Source: Nemesobacter sp965204665
GTDB lineage: Bacteria > Desulfobacterota_D > UBA1144 > Nemesobacterales > Nemesobacteraceae
Assembly: GCA_965204665.1 (NCBI GenBank)
Contig: OZ242002.1
Span: 992,001-1,056,000 of the forward strand
DNA: 64,000 bases
Direction: 5' to 3'
Shown: positions 26,919-36,334 of the stretch, piece after piece
Position numbering within the stretch: position 1 is the first letter of the stretch
How the letters are laid out: each line of letters opens with the position of its first letter
Notes under the pieces: model-generated
The model's input: only the letters and a program-made list of their open reading frames with translations
What the model was told of the DNA's origin: nothing
The model's database searches: none
Position numbers and translations under genes: made by a program

Positions 26919-27207
26919 CTCGTCTCCGGACGCCGTATATCGCGTAGAAACCTTTTCGTTCTCGTCCGACTCCGGTCTTTGCCTTTGCCCGTACTAACGA
27001 AACAATCCGTTTAATGCGCTCGTTTAACCTTGCTCCCACGAATGTGTTTCAACATGCGGGCACACGACCAAAGGAAAAGGAACCATGAAAAAATACAATT
27101 CTCGGTCGCCGGGATTTCTGCAAACTTCGTCATAGAAACTTCCGGTATCGTTGAGAATCCGCAGGTTGAAGGTCTCATCCCGACTTGCCGCATTGAGTCT
27201 GAACAAA

Positions 27208-27396
27208 ATGTATGAATACGATATTCTTTCTCTGATTATGCTTTTTTTCACGGGCGCTGCTGCGGGAGCCATAAACGTGATGGCGGGAGGGGGCAGCAGC
27301 ATAGTGCTTCCCGTGCTTATATTCTTGGGAATTGACCCCACAGTCGCAAACGGAGCCGAAGTGATTCCGTATGATGTCTCTTCGAGTTATCTTTGA
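27208..27396 (+). pseudogene. Truncated TauE/SafE (TSUP) family permease
   Basis: Encodes only the first 62 residues of a sulfite-exporter-type permease: a first membrane segment with TGAAAGAINVMAGGGSSIVL and then LIFLGIDPTVANG, the family's N-terminal signature. The normal continuation (asparagine-threonine and seven further helices) is missing; the frame runs into unrelated sequence and stops. An IS30 element starts about 130 bases downstream, so deletion or insertion probably removed the rest. No function expected. Confidence 0.75.
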
Positions 27397-27522
27397 AGGC
27401 CGTCAGTGTCAACCGGTGCCTTCGGTTACAACAGGGACGGTAAGAAGGGTAAACGGGCAGGTTGTCCTATGGTCTGATGTGTGCACCGAACGGTTGTCCC
27501 GTTGCTGTAGAAGTGTTTCAAG

Positions 27523-28921
27523 GCGCCCATTAAACTTCGAAGTGCAGCACTTGGGGCTGGTGTTGCTCCGTTCTGGTAAGATTTTCTGATAACTTTACCA
27601 TGTCTGTTTCTTTGTACGAATTCATGCGCAGATACGCATGAAAACTCTTCGGATTCGGTACAACTCTCCCCATGTGGGTGCACCCGTCCTGTTCCGTCTC
27701 TCTGATTCTTTCTCCGTCCGACGACACCATGCCGAACAACGTAATCGGTATCTGCACAGCCGGATTACAGAGCCGTGCCTTAACCGCAGCATCCTGCAGA
27801 CTCTCCGTCCGCACAGCGGCACGGGCTTCAGGTGCCGACCGGTTTTTCTACGGGACTCTTTCCCCGTTCCAGCACTTCGTGAATCACCTCATACGGCGTT
27901 CTGAATCCCGGAACTTTCCGCGGACGATGATTCAGCAGATCTTCCACCCGTTTCACCTCCGACTTACCCGGTCGACTCGGATCAGTCCCCTCGGGCCGAT
28001 ACTGCCGGATCAATCCGTTACCGTGTTCGTTAAGCCCTCTCTCCCATGAATGATACGGCGTAGTGAAATAAAACTCCGCTTCCAGAGCTTTCGATACTTT
28101 CTCGCGGTCGGAGAACTCCCTGCCGTTGTCCGACGTCATCGTCGGACACAAACTCTTCCAGGACTCCAACTTCCTCTTCATCGCCGCACTCACTTCCTTC
28201 GCAGTTCTGCGTTTCACCCCCTGCAGCAAGGAGAATTTCGATCTCCGCTCCACCATCGTCACCACAGCTCCGCGATGCCCGCCGCCTGCTGCAGTGTCCG
28301 ACTCCCGGTCCCCGAACCGACTCTTCTCATCCACCACCGCATGCCTCTGCGCTGTATCCACCCTGTTGACTGTCACCCCTCGTCCCGCCCGCCCCTTCAC
28401 GCGACGGTTGTACTTCTTACCTCCATGCCGCAGATGGCGATACAACTCCCCTCCCTGCCCGCGGTCCCGCCTGATGTATCGATATATGGATGTCGCGCTT
28501 ATACTCGCTGTCTGTTCGGGACTGAACCGGTAGTTCGTCAGCATTGCGCTGATCACCGCACGGAGATCGGCCGTCATCTTCCGAACAGACGCCGTATCCC
28601 TCCGTCTGTTCTCCGCCATCTCCTGCGCCAGGTCGTGCCTGTAACCTTCCTTCCCCATGTTCCTCTTCAACTCCCGACTGATCGTGGATGCGGAACGATC
28701 AAGTCGGTCGGCAATCTGCCGAACAGATAAACCCTCGGCCTTCAGCGTCTCTATCAGGATTCGTTCTCCGCAGCCGAGGTGATTGTAGTCTGATGACATC
28801 GGATATGCCCTCCTTCAACCGATATCGGAGCACATCCTCATCCCTCGGCCCTATCAACTACTCGTCTTTACGGACCGCTTCGTTATAATTCAAGTGTTGC
28901 ACTTCGAAGTTTAATGGGCGC
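27523..28921 (-). mobile_element. IS30-family insertion sequence with terminal inverted repeats
   Basis: Inverted repeats of about 31 bases at 27523-27553 and 28891-28921, beginning GCGCCCATTAAACTTCGAAG on the left with the complement on the right and one mismatch in the region compared. They bracket a single transposase gene on the minus strand. I see no clear target duplication. The element sits between the two copies of the peptidase-mazG pair. Confidence 0.88.
27828..28799 (-). CDS. IS30-family transposase
   Basis: A 323-residue intact transposase. The N-terminal helix-turn-helix reads GLSVRQIADRLDRSASTISR (near 26-45), typical of IS30. The DDE catalytic residues are visible: Asp in FGDRESDTAAGGGHRG (near 167), Asp in TMTSDNGREFSD (near 224) and Glu in HSWERGLNEHGNGLIRQY (near 254). 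Length is slightly short for the family but uninterrupted. Encoded within inverted repeats 27523-28921. Confidence 0.93.
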   Translation of the reverse strand: MSSDYNHLGCGERILIETLKAEGLSVRQIADRLDRSASTISRELKRNMGKEGYRHDLAQEMAENRRRDTASVRKMTADLRAVISAMLTNYRFSPEQTASISATSIYRYIRRDRGQGGELYRHLRHGGKKYNRRVKGRAGRGVTVNRVDTAQRHAVVDEKSRFGDRESDTAAGGGHRGAVVTMVERRSKFSLLQGVKRRTAKEVSAAMKRKLESWKSLCPTMTSDNGREFSDREKVSKALEAEFYFTTPYHSWERGLNEHGNGLIRQYRPEGTDPSRPGKSEVKRVEDLLNHRPRKVPGFRTPYEVIHEVLERGKSPVEKPVGT

Positions 28922-29159
28922 ATATTTAAAACCAATAACTTGATTTCAATTATAAAACTTCTGACCGGGAATGTCAGAGGGACCTTCTTGATCTGATCAC
29001 CGCACCGCAAGGTACTTCTTAATGCTCGGGTCGCGCTGAGTTGTTTGCGTGAGGTCCGCAAGAAAACCGAACCCCGAAAATGATTACAGTGTAGGTGTGC
29101 CTCTCTATGAACAGCCTAGAAGTCGTCATGATGAATTACTGAACCTCTGCGGGAAACAG
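28922..29159. other. Intergenic stretch, no gene seen
   Basis: About 240 bases between the IS30 element and the duplicated segment. No coding pattern noted. Confidence 0.4.
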
Positions 29160-29203
29160 AGAGCGTTTGCCCGACCGGTGATGTTTATTGTACAGTTCTT
29201 CGG

Positions 29204-30338
29204 ATGAGCAGAACCGCCTACCTTATAATAGACTCGAGCGAAGCCAACTCCGATCTTTACTACAGAACAGGTTTTTCCGTTCCTGACCCCGTTATTTTCT
29301 TCGAGCATGATTCACTGCGTACACTTGTTCTGAGCGATTTGGAAATTGAACGGGGGACAAGACAGCGTGCGGCGTACCACGTAATTCCCCTGCGGGAATG
29401 CGTGAAGAAACTTAAGACAAACGGAGTAGGGTCACCCGACACTGCTGACGTTGCGTCGCTTGTCCTGAAAGAGAGAGGAATAAGAAGCCTTATAGTGCAG
29501 CGGAACTTTCCTGTTTTTTACGCGGACAGACTGAGAAAGTCGGGTTTTTTCCTGAAGACGGCCGGTACCCATTTTCTTTTCCCCGGCCGCATGAAGAAGA
29601 CCGCACAAGAAGTTTCTGCGCTGAAGAAAGCTCTTTTTGTTACTGCGGAGGCCATGAGGCTCGCGATATCAATTATTTCGGGTTCGGAGGCAGACAGGGA
29701 AGTTCTATATCTTGACGGAAAACCTCTTACTCCGGAAATCGTCCGCTCCGCCGTCAATTCCTTTCTTGCAGAACGTGGTTATCTGGCTTCCAACACCATA
29801 GTGGCCGGGGGGAGCTCGGGTTCAATGCCTCATGAGTCCGGTTCAGGCCCTATTGCTTCCGGTTGGCCGGTGGTGATTGATATTTTTCCCAGGTCCCTGG
29901 AAAACGGCTATTTCGGAGATATGACCAGAACCGTGGTGAAGGGAGAACCTTCAAAGCGGCTTTCGGCTATGTACGATACCGTTTTCAACGGTCAGAAGAT
30001 AGAGTTTTCCATGATAAGAAACGGAGTGAGATCAAGGGATGTGCATAATGCGGTAACGGATTTTTTCAGAGAAAGCGGTTTTCCCGACTCGGTTTCGGAA
30101 TCGGGTGGTCCCGAGGGGTTCATACACTCGACGGGGCACGGACTCGGACTTGATGTTCACGAGCCGCCGCGCATCGGAGCGGGAAAGGAAATACTCGGAG
30201 AGGGTAACGTGGTTACCGTGGAGCCCGGTCTTTACTACAGGCGGTTGGGGGGGGGGCGTAAGGATAGAGGATGCGGTCTTGGTCACCGAAGACGGGAATG
30301 AGAATCTGACCCGATGCTCGAAAAGATTCAGGGTTTAG
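29204..30338 (+). pseudogene. Second copy of the M24 metallopeptidase, frame broken at a G10 run
   Basis: Close duplicate of the gene at 23037-24167, from ATG 29204. The product matches to the metal-binding Glu of VTVEPGLYY; then at 30247-30256 a run of ten G replaces the shorter G-G-G-G-G-C of the intact copy. The frame then shifts and ends at 30301. The other frame continues with VRIEDAVLVTEDGNENL and stops at 30338 exactly as in copy 1. Eight or eleven G would restore the frame. The last metal ligand (Glu of VRIED) lies beyond the break, so the product made here should be inactive. It could be a switchable gene or a decaying duplicate; the damaged mazG next to it favours decay. Confidence 0.82.
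30247..30256 (+). repeat. G10 homopolymer in the second M24 peptidase copy
   Basis: Ten G bases at the frame break; the frame-restoring lengths are 8 and 11. The intact copy has only GGGGGC at this place. Confidence 0.85.
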
Positions 30339-30340
30339 TG

Positions 30341-31057
30341 ATGGTCGAAGAAAAAAAGACTTTGCATGACCTGATCTTGATTGCGGAGCGCCTTCGCGTC
30401 CCCGAAGGTTGTCCGTGGGACAGGGAGCAGACGCTCGAGTCTCTTCGGGCGTATGTTCTTGAAGAGGCGTACGAAGTCATACAGGCAATAGAGCTTGAAG
30501 ATACGGAAGGGCTTGTGGAGGAACTGGGGGATTTTCTTTTCCAGGTTGTTTTCATCTCTCAGATAGCTTCTGAAGAAGGCAAATTCAACATCGACGATGT
30601 GATAAGGGGAATATGCGACAAACTCGTGAGTCGACACCCGCATGTATTCGGAGAAAAGAAGGCGAAAGACACAGAGGAGGCGCTTGAAACCTGGAACGCG
30701 GAGAAGATGAAGGAGAAGAGAGGAAAACTGCCTGTTGAAGAGGTTCCCAGAACAATGCCTTCTCTTATGAGGGCGCAGAGAATCGGCGAGAAGGCTTCAC
30801 GCGCAGGGTTCGACTGGGAAAGCGCATCCTGTGTTCTCTCCGAGGTGAAGGAAGAACTTTGGGAACTTGAGAAGGAGATGGGTGCAGGCGAGCCGGAAAA
30901 GATAAAGGAGGAGTGGGGAGACCTGGTTTTTCCGTGGCTGATCCGGCGCGCCGTATGGAAAGCTCATCAAAAGGTCTTCACAGTTCAAAACGCTTGTTGG
31001 AGACCGGAAGATTCGGCAGAAAGCTCCGCGACGAATTGCGCCGAACATCAGATTTGA
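30341..31057 (+). pseudogene. Second copy of mazG with an altered C-terminus
   Basis: Follows the intact mazG (24170) closely through KIKEEWGDLVF, about residue 193. After that a base loss and a deletion change the frame: instead of the second-domain helix SVANLARHLG it reads PWLIRRAVWKAHQK and ends at 31057 with unrelated residues. The metal-binding acids of the last helix are lost. The remaining first MazG domain could fold, but activity is doubtful. ATG 30341 directly follows the peptidase stop, as in copy 1. Confidence 0.8.
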
Positions 31058-31127
31058 CTATATCCTGAGTATGAGGTTCATTACTGCAGGAGCAGACGCT
31101 CGATATCAGATGGTCAGGAGGAGAATC

Positions 31128-31964
31128 ATGAGCAGAGCAATGAGGAATCACAGATTTTGTTTTCGGGCTTTCCTGCTTGTCGCGATGCTTGTCTTCGGCA
31201 TCCCAGCCGCAGCCGCGTTCGCCGAGAGCGGAGGTTTCTATATGGGCTTATCCGGTGATGTCGTCAGAAGCGGATTTGAGCACGGAAAAACGGTTGATAA
31301 TACCGATGTACCGGATAATTATCTTCTGAAAGGAAAATCCTACACTGAAACAGACACTATGAACAAAACAGGTTTCGGGGGAAGACTGTTTGCCGGCTAC
31401 CGGTTTAATCTTGACCCTTCCGGAACAGCCTATCTGGCCATTGAGGCCGACGGAGCTGTCGACAGCGGCGAACCGACCGGAATGTTGGAGGGGAAAGGAC
31501 CGTCCGACAAGAAAAATCAACCGGGAGAACTGTGGCCCACCAAATTGACTGTCGAGAGAAGATTCAACTACGGGGCCTCCGTGCTGCTCGGCGCAAGTCC
31601 TGAAGTTCTCACTTCATTTATGGGATCGGGGTCGGGACTTTACATTCTCGGCGGGGTGCAGCGTCTGCACACAAAACTCACCACTGATTATAGCGGTTGC
31701 CCTTTTTTTGACAGGTTATGCACGGAAGAATCGGAATTCACATCAGGAAGCGCTTCCTACGACAAGGCTCTGTTCGGGTGGACATTCGGCGGCGGTCTTG
31801 AAAAAATGGTCGGGGAAAGAACAGGAATTTTCTTTCAAGTGCGCCACACTCGGTACGGAAAAAAAGAATGGAAAGGATTCGAAGATCAGGAAGGACCGGA
31901 TATTTCTCTGTCGCTTGACGGGGATGAAACCACTTTCTCTCTGGGGACGTTCTTTCGCTTCTGA
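31128..31964 (+). CDS. Outer-membrane beta-barrel protein
   Basis: The ATG at 31128 has an AGGAGG ribosome binding site six bases upstream. The 278-residue product has a signal peptide (FLLVAMLVFGIPAAAAFAES) and then alternating strands typical of an 8-10-stranded barrel: GGFYMGLSGDV at the N-terminus, GGRLFAGYRF, GLYILGGVQRL and a closing TTFSLGTFFRF with terminal Phe, the outer-membrane insertion signal. One possible disulfide loop (CPFFDRLC) lies in an external loop. No enzymatic motif. It is not clearly in an operon; a related but distinct barrel gene follows at 32570. Confidence 0.75.
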   Translation: MSRAMRNHRFCFRAFLLVAMLVFGIPAAAAFAESGGFYMGLSGDVVRSGFEHGKTVDNTDVPDNYLLKGKSYTETDTMNKTGFGGRLFAGYRFNLDPSGTAYLAIEADGAVDSGEPTGMLEGKGPSDKKNQPGELWPTKLTVERRFNYGASVLLGASPEVLTSFMGSGSGLYILGGVQRLHTKLTTDYSGCPFFDRLCTEESEFTSGSASYDKALFGWTFGGGLEKMVGERTGIFFQVRHTRYGKKEWKGFEDQEGPDISLSLDGDETTFSLGTFFRF

Positions 31965-32569
31965 ACCGACAGGGGAAGAAAAGTGTCATTCCTGCCGAAT
32001 ACGGCGACCGGCACCGCATTTATTTTTATGAATCGGCAGTTTGAAGGGCACAAGGAGAATCCGTCTCCACGCTCCACGGCATCCGAAGACAAGTTCGATA
32101 TTCAACTTGGTGAGATATAAGTCTGCGGATGAATTCGGCAGAGAACAGAACCTCATCTGTCGCGCGGGTCTTGTGTCGGTTCTCCGACCTACCGGGGATT
32201 GCCCTGTCACTCCGTGATGACGCGCAATCGGCCCCGTCGCTGCAGGCACGGCCTGCGAGCAGGACATCAGCGGGTTTTCCGGCGGATGCTCGACACTCTT
32301 TCGGAAAAGCTCTCTTGACCGCGCATAGTAAAACAGGTCGACAGTGTTCAGCAATGCGTCGGGCGATCACGGCAACAAGGATTAAATCTACCGGATAAGT
32401 TCGGTTTCGGTCGTGACCTGATCAATCAGTCATAAATGTATATGGATTGCGGTCGCCTGCGCAGCGCATGTCCCTGGATAAATGGGCGGGTTTTTGATTT
32501 CTCAATATTACGTTACAATATGAAGAGATTTAGTCCGACAATTACCTTTCCGAGTCAGGAGGTGCTGGA
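31965..32569. other. Intergenic stretch, no supported gene
   Basis: About 600 bases between two barrel genes. Overlapping open frames occur on both strands (for example 32026-32370 minus and 32129-32398 plus), but their composition is that of chance frames and none has a ribosome binding site. Confidence 0.4.
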
Positions 32570-33475
32570 TTGAGGTACATGGGTTATTTAAGATCGTTCT
32601 GGTTTTTTGCCGTTTTTATCTTTTTTGCGGTTCCCGCCGCGCATTCCACCGAGCAGGGTTTCTACATAGGACTTGATGCGGGTTTTTCCGTTTCAGGCGA
32701 TACGGATATTACATCCGGCTTCATCAACCATCCGACGCGTTGCGATTCGTTTCTTTATCCCAATCCTGCGGATGCGCCCAAGGATGCGGCCTGCACGGCC
32801 GACGAAGCAGGCGAGATTCAGAGCAAACTGAGTCCCGGTGCGGGTTTTACGGGTGCGGCAACTCTGGGATACTCTCTTGGAAACGGACTTCGCCTGGAAG
32901 CGGAGTATCTCAATCGCAGACAGGGTTCCGACAGTCAACTTATTGATTTGAATGTTGGCAATGCCTCGTTGGACACAAAAACAAGTGAGTGGAACCCGGA
33001 TGATCTTCCGTCCGAAATGCTTTATGATTTCACGGCTCATCATTTCTTTCTCAACGCCTATTGCGATGTGGAGAACAACTCCCCCCTGACTCCGTACTTA
33101 GGTGCGGGCATCGGCATGGGTATGTCGGATATGAATTATCAGGCTAAATTCATCCGCAAAAGAGACCTGGGACCTGAGCAGTGGCAGCAGGCCGCATCCG
33201 GCACGGTCAGTTATATGGATGTTGATCTTGAGGATACGGTGTTCGGTTTTCAGGTTATGGGCGGCTTAGATTACTCCGTCGGCGAAAAAGTGAGAATCGG
33301 CGCGAAGGCCCGCTGGACGCGTTTCAGCGGTTTTGAATCAAACGACAAACTCTGGAAATCGGTCAGAAGCCATGCTCCGGTGCGTGCCGACGGGAAAACT
33401 CCTTTCACCTCCGACCACGACCTTGATGAAACCGACAGCTTTATCGTCACTTTCGGAATCAAATATTACCTCTGA
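32570..33475 (+). CDS. Outer-membrane beta-barrel protein, P44/Msp2-like
   Basis: Translation should begin at TTG 32570, which has AGGAGG seven bases upstream. The 301-residue product carries a signal peptide (SFWFFAVFIFFAVPAAHS) and then GFYIGLDAGFSVSGD, which opens the barrel as in P44/Msp2 family surface proteins. Strand-like repeats include AATLGYSLGNGLRLEAEY, TPYLGAGIGMGMSDM and GGLDYSVGEKVRIGAKARW, and the chain ends in IVTFGIKYYL. Large loops between strands are probably exposed. It converges on apgM with only 15 bases between the stops. Confidence 0.78.
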   Translation: MRYMGYLRSFWFFAVFIFFAVPAAHSTEQGFYIGLDAGFSVSGDTDITSGFINHPTRCDSFLYPNPADAPKDAACTADEAGEIQSKLSPGAGFTGAATLGYSLGNGLRLEAEYLNRRQGSDSQLIDLNVGNASLDTKTSEWNPDDLPSEMLYDFTAHHFFLNAYCDVENNSPLTPYLGAGIGMGMSDMNYQAKFIRKRDLGPEQWQQAASGTVSYMDVDLEDTVFGFQVMGGLDYSVGEKVRIGAKARWTRFSGFESNDKLWKSVRSHAPVRADGKTPFTSDHDLDETDSFIVTFGIKYYL

Positions 33476-33490
33476 TACCGCTGCACGGTT

Positions 33491-34693
33491 TTATTTTTTC
33501 AGAAGTTTTTCCATCAGTTTCCATCCCTGCGCCACAAAAACTCCGGTTTCAGCGGCGCAGGATTCCGTATAGACGTGATCGTTTTCCGGGGTTTTCTTCG
33601 CGGAATCGATTATAGCGAAAGGGACCGGTTCTCTGGAGTGGGTTCTGATATCTATCGGAGTCGGGTGATCGGAGAGCACAAGAATTCTGTATTCACCGAA
33701 ACGGCGCATTGCCGAAACGGCGGGTCCTACGACCTTGCTGTCGAAATCCTCGACCGCCTGTATTTTGAGTTCCGCATCCCCGATGTGTCCCGTTTCATCG
33801 GTCGCCTCTATATGTATCATCGCGAGGTCGACCTGAGAAAGAGAATCGATCGCGGCGCTGACTTTTCCCGCGTAGTTGGTGTCCAGATATCCCGTGGCTC
33901 CGGGAACCTTCATCACTTTCATTCCCGCAAACACTCCTATTCCCTTCACCAGGTCGACAGCCGATGTGACCGATCCCGTAATTCCGTAGAGTTGCCGGAG
34001 AGACGGCATCTCGGGTCTGGTGCCCTGTCCCCAGAGCCATATGGAATCTGCGGTGTTCTGTTTCGCGGCTTTTCTTCTTGCGTTAACCGGATGATCTTTG
34101 AGAATTTCCCTTGACTTCCTCATAAGCGCGAGAAGTTTTTCAGAACCTTTTCCGGAAGGGAGCCGGTCTGCTGTTTCCCTGCCGGAAATGTCGTGAGGTG
34201 GAGTGGTGTTAATGTCGGGATTTCCTCCTCTCCAGAGCAGAAGGTGTCTGTAGCTCACTCCCCGGCTCAGCAGGAACTCTCCCCCGTCAAACTCCTTTTT
34301 AAGGCTCTCGATTATTTCCGCGGCGTCCTCATCCGTTATATGTCCCGAACTGTAGTCCTCCATTATCTCGGCACCGTCCTTGCTTCCGAGAGTCACCAGA
34401 TTGCAGCGGACGGCGACATCGTCGTCTCCGAGTTCAATTCCTATGCTTGCCGCTTCAAGCGGAGACCTTCCCGTGTAGTAGCGCTCGGGGTCGTACCCGA
34501 GAACCGCCAGGTTTCCCACATCGCTTCCCGGAGGCAGAGAGTCCGGAATGGTTTTTGCAGTTCCGAAAACCTCCGCGCGCCGGGCAAGCGCGTCTAGGTT
34601 CGGAGTGTTTGCCGCTTCAAGAGGGGTTTTCGCCCCGAGCTGGGGCAGTTTGTGGTCGGGCATTCCGTCGCCCTGCAGTATCAGATACTTCAT
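33491..34693 (-). CDS. apgM: 2,3-bisphosphoglycerate-independent phosphoglycerate mutase, archaeal type
   Basis: Interconverts 3- and 2-phosphoglycerate in glycolysis and gluconeogenesis. The 400-residue protein belongs to the alkaline-phosphatase-like ApgM family: an N-terminal LQGDGMPD metal-binding Asp motif, TPNLDALARRAEVFG, and the phosphorylated Ser probably in PPGSDVGNLAVLGYDP (near 55-70). HIEATDETGHIGD and VLSDHPTPIDIRTHS carry the remaining metal ligands. Length is typical. The enzyme type is common in archaea and some bacteria and supplies the mutase step when GpmA or GpmI is absent. Confidence 0.93.
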   Translation of the reverse strand: MKYLILQGDGMPDHKLPQLGAKTPLEAANTPNLDALARRAEVFGTAKTIPDSLPPGSDVGNLAVLGYDPERYYTGRSPLEAASIGIELGDDDVAVRCNLVTLGSKDGAEIMEDYSSGHITDEDAAEIIESLKKEFDGGEFLLSRGVSYRHLLLWRGGNPDINTTPPHDISGRETADRLPSGKGSEKLLALMRKSREILKDHPVNARRKAAKQNTADSIWLWGQGTRPEMPSLRQLYGITGSVTSAVDLVKGIGVFAGMKVMKVPGATGYLDTNYAGKVSAAIDSLSQVDLAMIHIEATDETGHIGDAELKIQAVEDFDSKVVGPAVSAMRRFGEYRILVLSDHPTPIDIRTHSREPVPFAIIDSAKKTPENDHVYTESCAAETGVFVAQGWKLMEKLLKK

Positions 34694-34742
34694 CGGGAAA
34701 AGATGTTATACGCAAACGTGGAGGAATCAAAATTCCGGCGGG

Positions 34743-35120
34743 TCAGGATATGTCGACCGCGTATTTCTTGAGGTCCGGGAGATCTATTATCTGAAGCACG
34801 GATTCATGAGTTGACTGTAGAAGAACGGCAGGGGCGGCGCCTCCTTCAAGAGCTTCCTTCCAGCGAAGCGCGCAGATGCACCATCTGTCTCCCGGTTTCA
34901 GTCCAGGAAACTCGAATTCGGGACGCGGAGAGGAAAGGTCGTTTCCCCGGGATTTGGAAAAAAGAAGAAATTCCTCCGTCATTTCCGCACAGACCAAATG
35001 AAGCCCCGGGTCGGAAACTGATGCGCGACAGCATCCGTCTCTGAAAAATCCGGTTATCGGGTCCGCGCCGCATTCACAAAGAGGTTCGCCGAATACGTTT
35101 TTTTGGATTTCTTCGCCCAT
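34743..35120 (-). CDS. DUF2237 family protein
   Basis: A 125-residue cytoplasmic protein matching DUF2237 throughout: NVFGEPLCECGADPITGFFR, DGCCRAS, EFLLFSKSRGNDLSSPRPEF, GLKPGDRWCICALRWKEA and THESVLQIIDL. Several cysteines are conserved, so a metal or redox role is imaginable; the function is unknown to me. The ATG at 35120 fits the family start. Upstream lies a promoter with a palindrome over the transcription start (35160-35202), in a sequence repeated at 38216-38288. Confidence 0.85.
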   Translation of the reverse strand: MGEEIQKNVFGEPLCECGADPITGFFRDGCCRASVSDPGLHLVCAEMTEEFLLFSKSRGNDLSSPRPEFEFPGLKPGDRWCICALRWKEALEGGAAPAVLLQSTHESVLQIIDLPDLKKYAVDIS

Positions 35121-35158
35121 TTTTCGACTGCCTGTTTTCCGCTGAGCAATGCAGAAAC

Positions 35159-35227
35159 ACCGAGATATCTCGGTATTGTAAAACAACGTGTCTTTATTTC
35201 AAGGTTGTCGGTTCTCTTATCGGAATC
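35159..35227 (-). repeat. Direct repeat A, containing a promoter and a 14-bp palindrome
   Basis: Matches repeat B (38216-38288) at about 50 of the first 58 positions. On the minus strand it holds TTGAAA (35202-35197), a 16-base spacer and TACAAT (35180-35175), followed by the perfect palindrome CCGAGATATCTCGG (35160-35173), placed like an operator at the transcription start of the DUF2237 gene. A and B bracket the four-gene operon 35237-37845. Confidence 0.7.
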
Positions 35228-35236
35228 GGCCCGATT

Positions 35237-36334
35237 TTAGCGGGGTCTGGGAGTTCCAAAATCAACAAGATGGCAAGCTCTGCCGAATAGTTCGACCGTC
35301 CATTGATCGCCCGAATTGACGGTTCGTCGCAATCTGACCAGGTCTCTGCCGCCTGCCGATGACCGAAATCGTACTCTGCTCTCTTGTAGAGTTTTTCTCA
35401 CTGCCTTGTTTTTGTGATTGAATTGCTTGGGCATGCCGCCGTTCGTGACCCATGCATCCGGGGTCGCTGTCAAGATGCGTTTTGCATCTGCCGGAGTCGG
35501 CAGGCTTCGGCCCCCTAATTGCCATGGTGTAAGAACCGCAACGGGGTTGTTTTCCAGCATCTTCTCCCACACATCTTGTTCATTCGCGTTCTTCGAGCCG
35601 TGGTGCGGAATCTTGAACACAGAAGATTTACCCGTAGGAGCTGTCGAATCCTCTAGGATAGCGACCCACCCCGGTATATCTAGATCAGCTCCGAGAAGAA
35701 GCGAAGTCCTGCCGCATTCGACCCAAAGTACAACCGATGCCTCGTTCGGGGAAAGGCTTGGAATACGTGTCTTGTTCTCACCTTTATTTGGAATCAAATC
35801 TTTGACAGACATCAAGAAGGTCTGAAATACGCGGTCGCCGGGAGAAAGAGCCCATAATCGACAGGCATCCCGTTTAAACACTAACCTGTTTGAGAGGGCA
35901 TAGATCGGTTTTTTCTTTCTGCTAAGAAGAAGCGATAATACGTCATGTATTTCGCGCAATCCTGAGCCGGCAGATGAGAAATGATTCCCTTCCAGAGCTT
36001 CCATCTGAGCGAGAAATTCCTTTTGACGAAGTACGGCTGCACAGCAGAAATTCGCGGTCGGACAGGTTTGCATTATACGCGCAAGTCCTCGGATATGGTC
36101 ATCGTGCCAGTGCGTAACGACGACCATCGCGACCGAATCCGCCGGCTTGATGCCGATGTCCTCTAAGTACCGAAGGGCTATCGGCTCTTCTTCGTCAAAG
36201 TCAATGCAGGAATCGACAATAATCCATTCACCGCAGCCGATATGCATGACAATACACTCTCCGTAGCCGGGCCCGAAAAGCGCGAGTTCGAACTCGTCGT
36301 CTTCCGGCCTCCCTGCAAAGTCAGTCACCGTCAA
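35237..36334 (-). CDS. Metallo-beta-lactamase-fold hydrolase, ComEC-type
   Basis: A 365-residue protein without a signal peptide. Metal ligands are visible in VVVTHWHDDHIRGLARI (the H-x-H-x-D-H motif, near 74-79), in LLLGADLDIPG (Asp, near 218) and in KIPHHGSKNANEQ (near 240), the pattern of the MBL domain found in ComEC/Rec2-like hydrolases. The opening FGPGYGECIVMHIG and the metal-proximal VDSCIDFDEEE are also typical. It probably hydrolyses a phosphodiester or a similar ester, possibly in nucleic acid. It is the last gene of a four-gene overlapping operon (overlap of 14 bases with the gene before). A decayed copy of its start is found at 43873. Substrate unknown. Confidence 0.8.
   Translation of the reverse strand: MTVTDFAGRPEDDEFELALFGPGYGECIVMHIGCGEWIIVDSCIDFDEEEPIALRYLEDIGIKPADSVAMVVVTHWHDDHIRGLARIMQTCPTANFCCAAVLRQKEFLAQMEALEGNHFSSAGSGLREIHDVLSLLLSRKKKPIYALSNRLVFKRDACRLWALSPGDRVFQTFLMSVKDLIPNKGENKTRIPSLSPNEASVVLWVECGRTSLLLGADLDIPGWVAILEDSTAPTGKSSVFKIPHHGSKNANEQDVWEKMLENNPVAVLTPWQLGGRSLPTPADAKRILTATPDAWVTNGGMPKQFNHKNKAVRKTLQESRVRFRSSAGGRDLVRLRRTVNSGDQWTVELFGRACHLVDFGTPRPR

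Noticed and set aside
32026..32398. Open frames on both strands between the two barrel genes
   Set aside because: No ribosome binding site, no recognisable domain, and both frames cover the same DNA with Arg/Ser/Ala-rich chance composition.
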